DNA of 42,661 bases from Fibrobacter sp. (GCA_012511955.1 JAAZFC010000099.1:1-42661), one strand, 5' to 3'; numbered from the stretch's first letter, positions 32,426 through 41,915 are shown. Translations and numbers: made by a program. The notes: generated by a model from the sequence alone, not told the origin.

Positions 32426-35400
32426 ATGATCGAAACACTAAGCGCACACTTAACTCTAGCTGATGAAAATTTGCCCAATTTAGCGTGGCAAAGCCATACT
32501 TTAAACACCATTCGCAGTACTAGCTTATCTTTTAGAGCATTACTATTAGCCAAAAGTTTTTTGCACAATCCTCGTAATATTATGGTGGTTTGTGCCGACG
32601 AAAAATCTGCCGGAAAATGGCAAGATAATTTGCGTGGTATTTTAGGGGAACAAGCTGTGGCTTATTTTCCTTCTTTGGGGATCTCGGCTTACGAAGACAA
32701 ACTTCCTTTTAGAAGAATTTTAGAACAACGCTTAGAAGTCCTGGTGCATGCGCCCCAAAGGCCCATGGTGGTAGTGGCGCCTTTAGCAGCTGTGATGTTT
32801 AAATTGGCTTCTCCCCAAAGCTTTAAGCAACAAGGTCAAGCTTTTGCAGTAAACGAAGTCCTAGATTTGGACGAAGTCTATCAATGGCTGATACAGTCTG
32901 GGTACGAGGAGCAAAGCATGGTGGAAAATGTCGGGGATTTTTCTCTGCGGGGCTGTATTCTCGACATAAATCCCTTTTTGCAAGAAAACCCCCTGCGTAT
33001 AGAACTTTTTGGCGATGAAATCGAATCTATACGCACTTTTGACCTGTTTTCCCAACGCTCCGTAGAAGAACTACGCCAGGTCAAAATATTCCCCATGGGA
33101 GAATTTACTTTTGACGAAAATGGGGAATCCCACGGGGTTTTCAGCGCAAAATCCGCCCTCACTCGGGCGAGCGACATTTTCCAATGGCTTCCCCAACAAA
33201 ACATCGTTTTAGACGAAGTGGAAAAGATTTTTTCCCAAGTTCCCCAGCTCAATGCCCAACAGCAACAAATTTATGCGGATTCAGGCTTAGATTCTTCCTT
33301 AGAACCTGCGAATTTTTGGCTGAATTTGGAGCAATTAGAAGCTTATTGGAATAACCGTGAGCGTTTAGGATTTTCTAGCGTGCTTTTCGAAGAAAATCAT
33401 GCTCAGCAATACGCCATGGATTTGCAAGGCAGAAATTCCGGTAATTTAGATTTGGTAGGGAAAAATATAGAGGAATTTCATGCCCGTGGTGCTCAAGTTT
33501 GGGTGGTGGCACCCAATCAAGGCCACGCCCAGCGTCTCAAGCAGATTTTAGATGGGCTTCCCATCGCCGGCGTGCTGGTGGGGCATATAGAAGAAGGTTT
33601 TTGGTGCGAAGACCTCGGCGTGGCCTATTTAACCGACCATCAAATTTTTAATCGCCCGCCTCGCCGCCCCAAAAAAGTGGCTTTGTCCAGTTCGGTACAA
33701 AGCGCAGTACAACTGGATTCTCTAAATGTGGGTGATGTGGTGGTGCACCAAGATCACGGTGTGGGCAAGTTCAAAGGATTATCTCGTATCCAAGTGGCCG
33801 ATGCTTGGGTGGACTGCGTCATTTTAGAATACGCCGAAAATGCCACCCTGCAGTTCCCGGTGGAAGATTTATACAAAATAGAAGCTTTACAAGTTTCCGA
33901 AGATTATACCCCAGCTTTGCATAAACTCGGTTCTAAACGCTGGGAAAATGCCAAAGCTCGCGTGCGCAAACGCATCGTAAAAATCGCCAAAGAACTGGTA
34001 GAACTTTACGCTCGCCGCCAGGTTATACCTGGCCATGCTTTCCCCCCTGATGGTCCTGCGCAAAAAGAGTTTGAAGCGGCTTTTGAACACGAAGATACCC
34101 CGGACCAAAGCCGTGCCACCCAAGAAATCAAAAAAGATTTAGAACTAAATCGTCCCATGGATCGACTGGTTTGTGGCGATGTGGGCTTTGGTAAAACCGA
34201 AATCGCATTTCGCGCTTTGTTTAAAGTGGTGCAAGAGCGCAAACAAGTGGCTTTTTTAGTCCCCACAACCATTTTAGCCGCTCAACATTACGAAAGTGTG
34301 CGAAATCGTTTTGCCGATTGGCCGGTGCAAGTGGAATTGTTAAACCGTTATCGCAGTCCTAAAGAAAAGCGTGCGGTTTTAGGTAAACTAGCTTCTGGAG
34401 AGGTGGATGTGGTGGTGGGAACCCACGCTTTGCTCAGTGCCACCATTGAATTCCACGATTTAGGCTTGTTAATCATAGACGAAGAGCAACGCTTTGGGGT
34501 CAAACAAAAAGAGCGTTTGCGGGCTTTGCGCGAAAATGTGGATACTTTAGCTATGAGTGCCACGCCCATACCTCGCACTATGCACCTTTCCATGACGGGA
34601 GTACGAGATATTTCTTTGATCAATACTCCGCCACGCAATCGCTTACCCATAGATACTTCTGTGGTGCAGTACGATGAAAAAATCCTCACCCAAGCCTTAG
34701 AGGCAGAATTTCAGCGGGGCGGACAAAGCTTTGTGGTTTACGATAGGGTAAAAGACATTGACCAAGTGGCGGAAAAAGTCCAGGGTTGGATGCCCCCAGC
34801 TAGAGTGGCTGTAGCCCATGGACAAATGCACGAAAAAGACTTAGAAGCGGTGATGAACGCTTTTGTCAGTGGTTCCGTAGATATTTTAGTGGCTACTTCT
34901 ATTATTGAAAATGGCTTGGATGTGCCCAATGCCAATACCATGATTGTGCTTAATGCTCATAATTTTGGCATGTCGCAACTTTATCAAATGCGGGGTAGGG
35001 TGGGGCGGTCCAATATTAACGCTTTTGCTTATTTAGTAACGCCTGCCAGTGGTATTATTACTCCCGTGGCGCAAAAACGCTTGGAAGCCTTGGAGCATTG
35101 CACCGATTTGGGCAGTGGCTATCAGTTGGCTATGCGCGATTTAGAAATCCGCGGTGCGGGGAATTTATTGGGTGATGAACAGCATGGTTTTATTGCCGAA
35201 GTGGGTTTTGACACTTATGTGCGCATGGTGCGCGAAGCTGTGGAAGAACTTCAGGGTAAGGTTGCTACTCCGGTTTTACAACCCAAGGTGGAATTGGGGG
35301 TGGATGCTTATTTACCCGAAAATTGGATTATAGATGGGGTGCAAAGAGTAGCTTTGTATCAGCGTTTGGTGCGCATCGAAAAACTGGCTGAATTTGGAGA

Positions 35401-35743
35401 ATTGCAACAAGAATTACGAGATCGATACGGTCCCTTACCCCAAGCAGTTACTAATTTAATTTTAACTACTAAAGCTGGTTTTTGGGCGAAAATAGTTGGC
35501 ATTCAACGGGTGCAAGTGAAAAATGGTCTATTAATCTTGACTTTTTTGGAAAATCCCGTGCCCGATTTGCAAAAAATGAGTGCTGGAGCAGAAAAAATCC
35601 CTTATCCTTTGCGCTTTTTATCTAACACTCCTCTGCAGATGGTGGTGGAATTGCCACCCCAATCAGGCGAGCATGCTAAAACCCAATGGGCGGAGCTAGG
35701 GGTGGGAGTTATGGGAGATTTAGGAAAGGTTTTTATTATATAG
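32426..35743 (+). CDS. mfd: Transcription-repair coupling factor Mfd
   Basis: The 1105-aa protein removes stalled RNA polymerase from DNA lesions and recruits UvrA. The N-terminal UvrB-like part includes YFPSLGISAYEDK and GDFSLRGCILDI. The polymerase-interacting CarD-like domain starts near 432 (GDVVVHQDHGVGKFKG). The translocase has Walker A GDVGFGKT (584-591), VVGTHALL, DEEQ (685-688), MSATPIPRT and the RecG-type block MSQLYQMRGRVGRS. A C-terminal TRCF domain (AYLPENWI then EELRDRYGPLP) completes it. Length is in the usual range. It is followed after about 36 bases by a SurA-like lipoprotein gene. Confidence 0.97.
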   Translation: MIETLSAHLTLADENLPNLAWQSHTLNTIRSTSLSFRALLLAKSFLHNPRNIMVVCADEKSAGKWQDNLRGILGEQAVAYFPSLGISAYEDKLPFRRILEQRLEVLVHAPQRPMVVVAPLAAVMFKLASPQSFKQQGQAFAVNEVLDLDEVYQWLIQSGYEEQSMVENVGDFSLRGCILDINPFLQENPLRIELFGDEIESIRTFDLFSQRSVEELRQVKIFPMGEFTFDENGESHGVFSAKSALTRASDIFQWLPQQNIVLDEVEKIFSQVPQLNAQQQQIYADSGLDSSLEPANFWLNLEQLEAYWNNRERLGFSSVLFEENHAQQYAMDLQGRNSGNLDLVGKNIEEFHARGAQVWVVAPNQGHAQRLKQILDGLPIAGVLVGHIEEGFWCEDLGVAYLTDHQIFNRPPRRPKKVALSSSVQSAVQLDSLNVGDVVVHQDHGVGKFKGLSRIQVADAWVDCVILEYAENATLQFPVEDLYKIEALQVSEDYTPALHKLGSKRWENAKARVRKRIVKIAKELVELYARRQVIPGHAFPPDGPAQKEFEAAFEHEDTPDQSRATQEIKKDLELNRPMDRLVCGDVGFGKTEIAFRALFKVVQERKQVAFLVPTTILAAQHYESVRNRFADWPVQVELLNRYRSPKEKRAVLGKLASGEVDVVVGTHALLSATIEFHDLGLLIIDEEQRFGVKQKERLRALRENVDTLAMSATPIPRTMHLSMTGVRDISLINTPPRNRLPIDTSVVQYDEKILTQALEAEFQRGGQSFVVYDRVKDIDQVAEKVQGWMPPARVAVAHGQMHEKDLEAVMNAFVSGSVDILVATSIIENGLDVPNANTMIVLNAHNFGMSQLYQMRGRVGRSNINAFAYLVTPASGIITPVAQKRLEALEHCTDLGSGYQLAMRDLEIRGAGNLLGDEQHGFIAEVGFDTYVRMVREAVEELQGKVATPVLQPKVELGVDAYLPENWIIDGVQRVALYQRLVRIEKLAEFGELQQELRDRYGPLPQAVTNLILTTKAGFWAKIVGIQRVQVKNGLLILTFLENPVPDLQKMSAGAEKIPYPLRFLSNTPLQMVVELPPQSGEHAKTQWAELGVGVMGDLGKVFII

Positions 35744-35779
35744 TAGTCTAAAGCCGTGGTAAATACTAAATTATCAGTT

Positions 35780-36556
35780 ATGCGTTTTTTAATGTTCATG
35801 CTTTTGTTTACGCTCGTTTCTTGTGAAAAGTTTTTTCACACTAGTTTGCCCGTGGCTAAGGTGGGAGACAGTGTTTTGACTTTAGTTCAACTCAAGCAAA
35901 GTTTGCCCAGTGCCGAACACGGAAATAGTCAAGCTAAAATGAGTTTTATCAATCAATGGGTGGATCACGAAGTTCTATACCAAGAAGCACTGCAACAGGA
36001 TTTGCATAAAGATCCCCAAGTGGCGTGGCTTATGCACGATGCCCAACGGAAAGTATTAATTTATGCTCTTTTAGATAGTATGGCGAGTACAGTTAAAGAG
36101 CCTGACGAAGGTCAAATAGAAGCTTTTTATGCCACAAATTCTCATAAATATACTTTAGAAGAGTCTTTGTATAAATATTCTTATATAAATTCTCCCAATG
36201 GTAAAATAGCCTGGGAAGTTTACAAACAGATTCCTAGAGTGAGTTGGGATAGTGTGCAAGAATGGACCACTTTAAATCGAGTAGATTCATGTTTGTGGTC
36301 TCATTTGCAAAAAGATAAAATCGGAGCCATAAGCTATCCCCAAAGATGTCAAGATTTTCAGGTTATAGTGCGTATAGATTCTGTGCGGAAAGCAGGAGAG
36401 CGTAAAACTTACGAAGAGGCTAGATCTTTGGCTTTGGCACAAATGAGTCGAAAAGAGCGTTTAGCAGCGATAGATTCGGCTACTAAGGCTTTAAAAATTA
36501 CCCATCCAGTTTTTACTTGGAAAGAGAATTTTATAGTAAAGGAAGAAAATGATTAG
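35780..36556 (+). CDS. Lipoprotein related to the SurA/PpiC chaperone N-domain
   Basis: The 258-aa protein begins with a lipoprotein signal (MRFLMFMLLFTLVSC, lipobox LVSC), so it is probably attached to the outer or inner membrane. The following VAKVGDSVLTLVQLKQSL and INQWVDHEVLYQEALQQ match the SurA/PpiC N-terminal chaperone helices. EGQIEAFYATNSHKYT matches the linker before a parvulin domain. No parvulin signature (GGxxG, F block) is visible in the last 130 residues, so it is probably a chaperone without isomerase activity. A GTG at 35756 would extend it by 8 residues. ATG 35780 fits the signal peptide better. It overlaps the true SurA-like gene by 8 bases. Confidence 0.75.
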   Translation: MRFLMFMLLFTLVSCEKFFHTSLPVAKVGDSVLTLVQLKQSLPSAEHGNSQAKMSFINQWVDHEVLYQEALQQDLHKDPQVAWLMHDAQRKVLIYALLDSMASTVKEPDEGQIEAFYATNSHKYTLEESLYKYSYINSPNGKIAWEVYKQIPRVSWDSVQEWTTLNRVDSCLWSHLQKDKIGAISYPQRCQDFQVIVRIDSVRKAGERKTYEEARSLALAQMSRKERLAAIDSATKALKITHPVFTWKENFIVKEEND

Positions 36557-37820
36557 AGTACTGTTATTGGTTTTAGTTTCTCTGAGTTTTGCTGCTAGAG
36601 AAAAAGTAGAGTCTGTGGTGGCTTTAGTGGATGGCAAAGTTATTTTGCAAAGCGAATTAATGAGTGCTGTGGAGCAAAGCCAAGGTGCCCCTGGTTTCGG
36701 TGGTTTAAGCCCCCAGGAGCAAAAAGCCAAGGTTTTAGAAAGCTTAATAGATGAAAAAGTGATTATGTCTAGGGCTTCTCGGGATTCCATCGAGGTTTCT
36801 GATGATGAAGTTCGCAATAGGGTAGATATGCACTTGCAAAGCATTGCCCTAAGTCAAGGGGTAGATCAATACCGTTTGGAGCAGGCCATTCAAGCCCAAC
36901 TTGGCATGACCATGGCCCAATATAGAGAGCAATTATCAGCACAATTCTACGATCAATACTTAATGGCGCGTATTAGACAAAGATATATTGGTTTAGTGCA
37001 ACCCACTCGTAAAGATGTGGAGGCTTTTTACCAAGAATATCGAGATTCCTTACCCAAACAATACAATAGCATAAAGGTAAGTCATATTCAGCTTCCCCTA
37101 GAAGCATCCACCGAAATTGTAGATTCAGTGCGCAATTTAGCTGTGCAAATCATCGACAGCTTAGATCAGGGCATAGCCTGGGAAAGCTTAGTGGCCCGCC
37201 ATTCCCAAGATACTTCTGCTCGCCAAGGGGGTGATTTAGGCTTTTGGCGTAAAGGTTCTCTTGAACCCAGCTTTGAGCGAGTGGCTTGGCGCATGCAAAT
37301 TGGGCAATATTCAGAAATACCAGTTAAAACCCGTTTGGGCTGGCATATTATAAAAATCCTAGCCAAAAAAGATGAACAGCTGCGCACGGCGCAAATTTTA
37401 TTGCGAGTTAAACCTAGCGTGGCTGATTCCATAGCTTTGCATCAGCGTTTAGATTCTTTGGTAAATGCAGCGCGAAGCGGAGCGGATTTCGTTGCCATGG
37501 CAAAAACCCATAGCCAAGATCCCGAAACTAATTGGCGTGGAGGGTCTCTGGGGTGGATGGAGCGCAATCAATTGGATAGTGCTTATCAACAAGAGATTGC
37601 CAATCTCGAAGATGGCGAAGTTAGTGACCCTGTACAAATTGAAAATCATTGGCATATATTTAAGTTAGATGAGTCTATGGCAGTACGCTCTTTAACCCTA
37701 GAAGACGACTATAACTTGATAGAAGATATTGTAATCAATAAAATCAGTTCCGAAAAAATGCAAGTTCTTGTAGAAAAATGGCGCAAAGAAGTCTTTATTG
37801 AAGTGAGAAATAAAAAGTAA
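36549..37820 (+). CDS. SurA-like periplasmic peptidyl-prolyl isomerase
   Basis: The 423-aa protein has a short signal peptide (MIRVLLLVLVSLSFAA), then VVALVDGKVILQSELMSAV, LIDEKVIMSRA (SurA N-domain) and two parvulin domains. The first, about 175-280, has VSHIQLPL, HSQDTSARQGGDLGFW and TRLGWHIIKI. The second, about 280-385, has AQILLRVKP, HSQDPETNWRGGSLGWM and NHWHIFKL. Such proteins guide outer-membrane proteins through the periplasm. It matches SurA in order and length. It forms a pair with the preceding lipoprotein gene, which shares only the N-domain. Confidence 0.88.
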   Translation: MIRVLLLVLVSLSFAAREKVESVVALVDGKVILQSELMSAVEQSQGAPGFGGLSPQEQKAKVLESLIDEKVIMSRASRDSIEVSDDEVRNRVDMHLQSIALSQGVDQYRLEQAIQAQLGMTMAQYREQLSAQFYDQYLMARIRQRYIGLVQPTRKDVEAFYQEYRDSLPKQYNSIKVSHIQLPLEASTEIVDSVRNLAVQIIDSLDQGIAWESLVARHSQDTSARQGGDLGFWRKGSLEPSFERVAWRMQIGQYSEIPVKTRLGWHIIKILAKKDEQLRTAQILLRVKPSVADSIALHQRLDSLVNAARSGADFVAMAKTHSQDPETNWRGGSLGWMERNQLDSAYQQEIANLEDGEVSDPVQIENHWHIFKLDESMAVRSLTLEDDYNLIEDIVINKISSEKMQVLVEKWRKEVFIEVRNKK

Positions 37821-37833
37821 TAGTTTGGTGTTT

Positions 37834-38565
37834 ATGCAAAATTATTCCTTGCTCGCAAAATATTACGACCATTTTATGGATCATGTGGCATACAGTTCTT
37901 GGGCGAATTTTATTGAAAACTTGATAACTAAAAATAATTTAAGAACCGAAATTATTTTAGAAATAGCTGCGGGAACTTGTCGTTTGGTGGAAAGTATGCA
38001 AAATATTGCATACCAACAGTATATTTGCACAGATTTGTCTTTACCCATGTTGCAGCAAAGCAAAAATTCTTTTCCCAAAGCTGTGGTGGACATTTGCCAT
38101 ATTCCTTTTGCCGATAATAGCGTAAATATGGTATTAATGACCTACGACGCTTTTAATTATTTGAATCCAGAACAAGCTTCCCAAGCTCTGTCTGAAGTGC
38201 GTAGAGTTTTGCAAAAAGGCGGTGCTTTTATATTCGATGTTAGCACTGAATACAATTCCCTTAAATGGTTTGACGATTATTGCGATGTTTTAAAAATTGA
38301 TGGGGCCACCATTGTCCGCGAAAGCAATTATGATTTTAATCTAGCTGTACAACATAATAATTTCACGTTTTTCATGCCCACGGAAGAAAAAGATATTTAT
38401 CGCCAGCAAAAAGAGCACCATGTTCAATATGTTTATTCCGAAGAAATGTTGGAGGATTGGCTGTGTGATAAAGGATTTGAGGTGGCAGCGAAATATGGTG
38501 ATTTTGAACTAGGAAACACTAAAAATAATACAGAACGCATCCATTTTATGGCGGTGAAACCATGA
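37834..38565 (+). CDS. Class I SAM-dependent methyltransferase
   Basis: The 243-aa protein has a Rossmann methyltransferase fold: YSLLAKYYDHFMDHV at the N-terminus, motif I IILEIAAGTCRLVESM (family EVGCGTG), CTDLSLPMLQ (motif Post I), CHIPFADNSVNMVLMTYDAFNY (motifs II/III) and RRVLQKGGAFIFDV. Such enzymes methylate small molecules, proteins or RNA; the substrate cannot be inferred. The ATG at 37834 (MQNYSLL) is preferred over TTG 37825 and GTG 37828, which add only three residues. It overlaps ftsE by 4 bases (ATGA). Confidence 0.8.
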   Translation: MQNYSLLAKYYDHFMDHVAYSSWANFIENLITKNNLRTEIILEIAAGTCRLVESMQNIAYQQYICTDLSLPMLQQSKNSFPKAVVDICHIPFADNSVNMVLMTYDAFNYLNPEQASQALSEVRRVLQKGGAFIFDVSTEYNSLKWFDDYCDVLKIDGATIVRESNYDFNLAVQHNNFTFFMPTEEKDIYRQQKEHHVQYVYSEEMLEDWLCDKGFEVAAKYGDFELGNTKNNTERIHFMAVKP

Positions 38566-39251
38566 TTCATTTTATGCATGTTACTAAAAGCTATGCCCAG
38601 GGTTGGAAAGCTTTAAATGATGTTAGCTTTAAAATAAATAAGGGCGAGTTTGTATTTTTAACAGGACATTCGGGGGCGGGAAAGACCACTATATTAAGAT
38701 TAATTTATATGGATGAGCGCCCTGATAAAGAACGAGGTGGGCAAGTGTTGGTGCAAATGACACCATAATTGAGTTTCGATAGTAAAAACACCCCTGATAG
38801 CCAAATTCAGACCTTGCGACGCAAATTAGGTATAGTTTTTCAGGATTTTAAACTATTAAATGACCGTAATGTCTTTGAAAATATCGCCTTAGCTTTGCGA
38901 ATTTCCGGTTATCCTAACCATCAAATTAAACCCAAAGTTTATGAAGCCATGACTTTGGTGGGGATTAGTCAACGGCGTTTTGCTATGCCTTACACCTTGT
39001 CCGGGGGAGAGCAACAACGAGTGGCCATCGCTCGCGCCATGGTGCATGATCCTTATATTTTACTTGCCGATGAACCCACGGGAAATTTAGATCCCGAAAA
39101 TGCCCACGGTGTATTTGAAATCTTTAAAGAAATCAATGCTCGGGGCACAGCGGTGCTTATGGCCACCCACAACCCAAACTTCTATTTAAACAGCACTTTT
39201 CGCCGTTTAAACCTAGAGCAAGGGCGCTTATTAAATAGAGAAATCTTATAA
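38562..39251 (+). pseudogene. ftsE: Cell division ATP-binding protein FtsE, frame interrupted by one TAA
   Basis: Read through one stop, the frame gives a complete 229-residue ABC ATPase of the FtsE type. It has Walker A GHSGAGKTT (35-43), RRKLGIVFQDFKLL (Q loop), signature LSGGEQQR (146-153), Walker B ILLADEPTGNLD (D170, E171) and the His switch MATHN. FtsE works with the membrane protein FtsX at the septum to activate cell wall hydrolases. The in-frame TAA is at 38766-38768 (residue 69, GQVLVQMTP then LSFDSK). Stopping there leaves only the Walker A part, which cannot work. No ftsX follows; a CheA gene comes next. A base error, decay or readthrough are possible. It is coupled to the preceding methyltransferase by a 4-base overlap. 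Confidence 0.85.
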
Positions 39252-39265
39252 AACCATTATATTTC

Positions 39266-39293
39266 TTGCATAAACACAAAACTTTGATACAAT
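39266..39293 (+). promoter_or_regulatory. Promoter of the second chemosensory operon
   Basis: TTGCAT (39266-39271) is spaced 16 bases from TACAAT (39288-39293) in the 89-base gap before the second cheA. An ideal ribosome site AAAGGAGG (39327-39334) lies six bases before the ATG at 39341. Confidence 0.55.
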
Positions 39294-39340
39294 AAATTAA
39301 GAGAGGTTTTTGCGTTAGTTGTTGTGAAAGGAGGAAAATA

Positions 39341-41899
39341 ATGACTGATGATGGGTCAGATAGCGAAATATTAAGTTTACTTTCACAGTTAGAAGTTTTA
39401 GTAAATCAGATGAATGTTCATGATTTGCCCACTTTGGTAAATCTTTTTCCTATCATAGATAAAATTAATTGCTGCGATAAAATTCCTTCAGCTTTTGTGG
39501 CTAAAACTTGTCGCATCAAAGAAGATATAGAAGCTGCTATAATGGGTGAAACAGTTTTAGAGAGTGTGTTGCCCAGAATTAAACATGGACTTTTTACGGC
39601 TATATCTAGTTTAAGCCCTTCTACTAATGTAGTTGCAGAAAAGAAAAGTTCACCTATGAAGTCTTTGCCAGAGAAAGAACCGTCCTCTAAAAGCGAAATT
39701 ACTGTAGAAGTTGATTTGGATTTAGTGCGAAAATTCTGTGATGAACAACAAAATCATTTAGAAGACTTAGAGATATACGCCTTAGAATGGGAAAAAGGTT
39801 GTGCCCAAGCTTTACCTGAAATAAAGCGTTATTTACATACTTTAAAAGGCGAGTTTGGGGTTTTAAATTACCCTCAACTGGCGAATTTAATCCATATAGT
39901 AGAAGATGCCCTAGATCAAGATAAATTTAGTGCCGATTATCTTTTACGACTAAAAGATTATTTAAGTAATGTAATGCCATTGCTGTACAAAGGGCAAAGT
40001 GCTGAAATAGAAACTAAGGATTTGATAGAGCTTGGACTAGCAGTCGCAGAAGAAAAAATAGAAAAGGCCGAAAATCCTGAGGAAACTAACACAGATTTTG
40101 CCAATGATCCCAGTTTTGTCATAGATTTTATATAAGAGTCCCTAGAGCATATAGCTGATATGGAAGCTAATTTGCTCCAACTAGACGATGACCTAAACAA
40201 TATTGAAAGATTACATACCTTTTTTAGAGCTTGTCATACCATTAAAGGTTTGGCGGGTTTTTTACGATTTGATGATATTCAAGAGTTGGCCCATGTTGTA
40301 GAAACTTTAGTGGATGAATTGCGCGAGGGTAAATTTGAAGTTAAACATTGCCATGTGGATGTGCTTTTTACCGCCGTGGATTTATTTAAGGACTTATTTG
40401 AGGTGGTGCGTGCTAGTTTAGAGGGGGTTACATTGGTGCGCCCTACAAACTTTGCTAAGGTGCTTAAATGCTTAGTTAATGTAAATAGAAGCGATTGTGA
40501 TTTCAAAGTGGATCCTACCAAAAAGCTAGGTGAAGTTTTAGTGGATGCGGGTATCATTCACCCAAAAAGAGTGGAAACAGCCATTGTTAAGCAGGTCAGG
40601 GGAGATAAACGCAAAGTGGGGGAGATTTTAGTAGAAGAATCGGTGATTACTCCCCAAACTGTGGAAAAAGTGTTACACGCGCAAAAAGAAGGGCGTTCTA
40701 AACGCTCATCTGAAATAATAGAAGAATCCGTGCGAGTGCCAGTACGCCGTTTGGATCATCTCATAGACTCCATTGGCGAAGCGGTAATTGCCCAATCCAT
40801 GATTGCAGCGGATCCTTTAATTAATGATGAAAATTTTGAAGCCAGTGGGGCAGATAGAGAATTACTGCGCTTAAAGGTAGCCCGAGCCGAAGTTATCATG
40901 CGCCAAATCCAAGAACTTTCCATGTCTTTGCGCATGGTTTCCATTAGGAGTGTTTTTCAAAAAATGGGTCGCTTGGTGCGAGATTTATCGCGGGAAACTG
41001 GTAAAAAAGTGGATTTAATTTTAGAGGGAGAAAACACTGAATTAGACAAAACCGTCATCGAAAACATAGGCGACCCCTTGGTGCACATGGTGCGCAACGC
41101 TTTGGATCATGGCTTGGAAACTGTGGAAGAGCGTTTGGCTAATAATAAACCCGAGCAAGGCACGCTGAAGCTGCATGCTTTTCACTGTGCGGGCAATGTG
41201 CATATAGAAATCAAAGATGATGGGCGTGGTTTAGATAAAGCTCAAATTTTAAATAAAGCCATAGAGCGAGGTATTGTAGATGGCAAGCAAAGCTTGTCTG
41301 ATACCGAGATTTACAATTTGATTTTTGCTCCTGGATTTTCCACCGCAGCGGAAGTTACCAATATTTCTGGGCGTGGGGTGGGCATGGATGTGGTGCGTAA
41401 AAACATTGAAGAACTGCGCGGTTCCGTAGAAATTAGTTCTGAATTAGGTCGTGGCACTACTTTTACCATCGCATTGCCCCTTACTTTGGCCATTATTGAC
41501 GGTATGGTGGTGAGTTTAGATAGTGAACGCTATATAGTTCCCACTTTGAGTATTGTTACTACAGTGGCTTTGGAATCTGGAATGATTTCCACTGTGGCCG
41601 GTAAAGGCGAAGTTATCACTTTACGGGGCGAACTGGTGCGCTTGGTGCGTTTAGAACATCTTTTTAATGAAGCTACTACTTGGCAAAATTCAAAAAATGG
41701 CGTGGTAGTGGTTCTCAGCGACTCTACGGGGAAAAAAGTGGGGCTTTTGGTAGATGAAATTTTGGAACAACAGCAGGTAGTAATCAAAAACATGGGAGGT
41801 TCTATAGTCGAAGTCCCCGGTATCAGTGGGGGTGCAATTATGAATGATGGCACTGTTAGTCTTATTATAGATGTGGCAATGCTATTGAGACAAATTTAA
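39341..41899 (+). pseudogene. CheA-type kinase with two HPt domains and MshEN-like motifs, frame interrupted by one TAA
   Basis: Read through one stop, the frame encodes an 852-residue chemotaxis kinase. The first HPt has LHTLKGEFGVL (H166). The second HPt has ACHTIKGLAGFL (H299). Tandem MshEN-like motifs lie at 395-448. Then come dimerisation helices, an HATPase (GDPLVHMVRNALDHG near 575, KDDGRGLD, FAPGFSTAAEVTNISGRG) and one C-terminal CheW-like domain. No receiver is present. The TAA at 40133-40135 (residue 265) falls in DFI-TAA-ESLEHI at the start of the second HPt, where Glu or Gln is common, so GAA or CAA to TAA is a single change. Restart at ATG 40160 would give a 579-aa kinase whose second HPt lacks the first part of its opening helix. 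Sequencing error, truncation or readthrough are the options. Confidence 0.85.
40523..40684 (+). other. Tandem MshEN-like 24-residue motifs inside the second CheA
   Basis: Two 24-residue repeats run from KLGEVLVDAGII to a final Q (40523-40594) and from KVGEILVEESVIT to a final Q (40613-40684), separated by six residues. The pattern xLGxxLxxxGxIxxxxVxxxxxxQ is that of the MshEN/GspE N-terminal c-di-GMP-binding fold. Position 1 is Lys instead of Arg in both, and the second motif has Ser for Gly at position 10. Confidence 0.65.
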
Positions 41900-41915
41900 T
41901 AACAGAGGAGATGTT

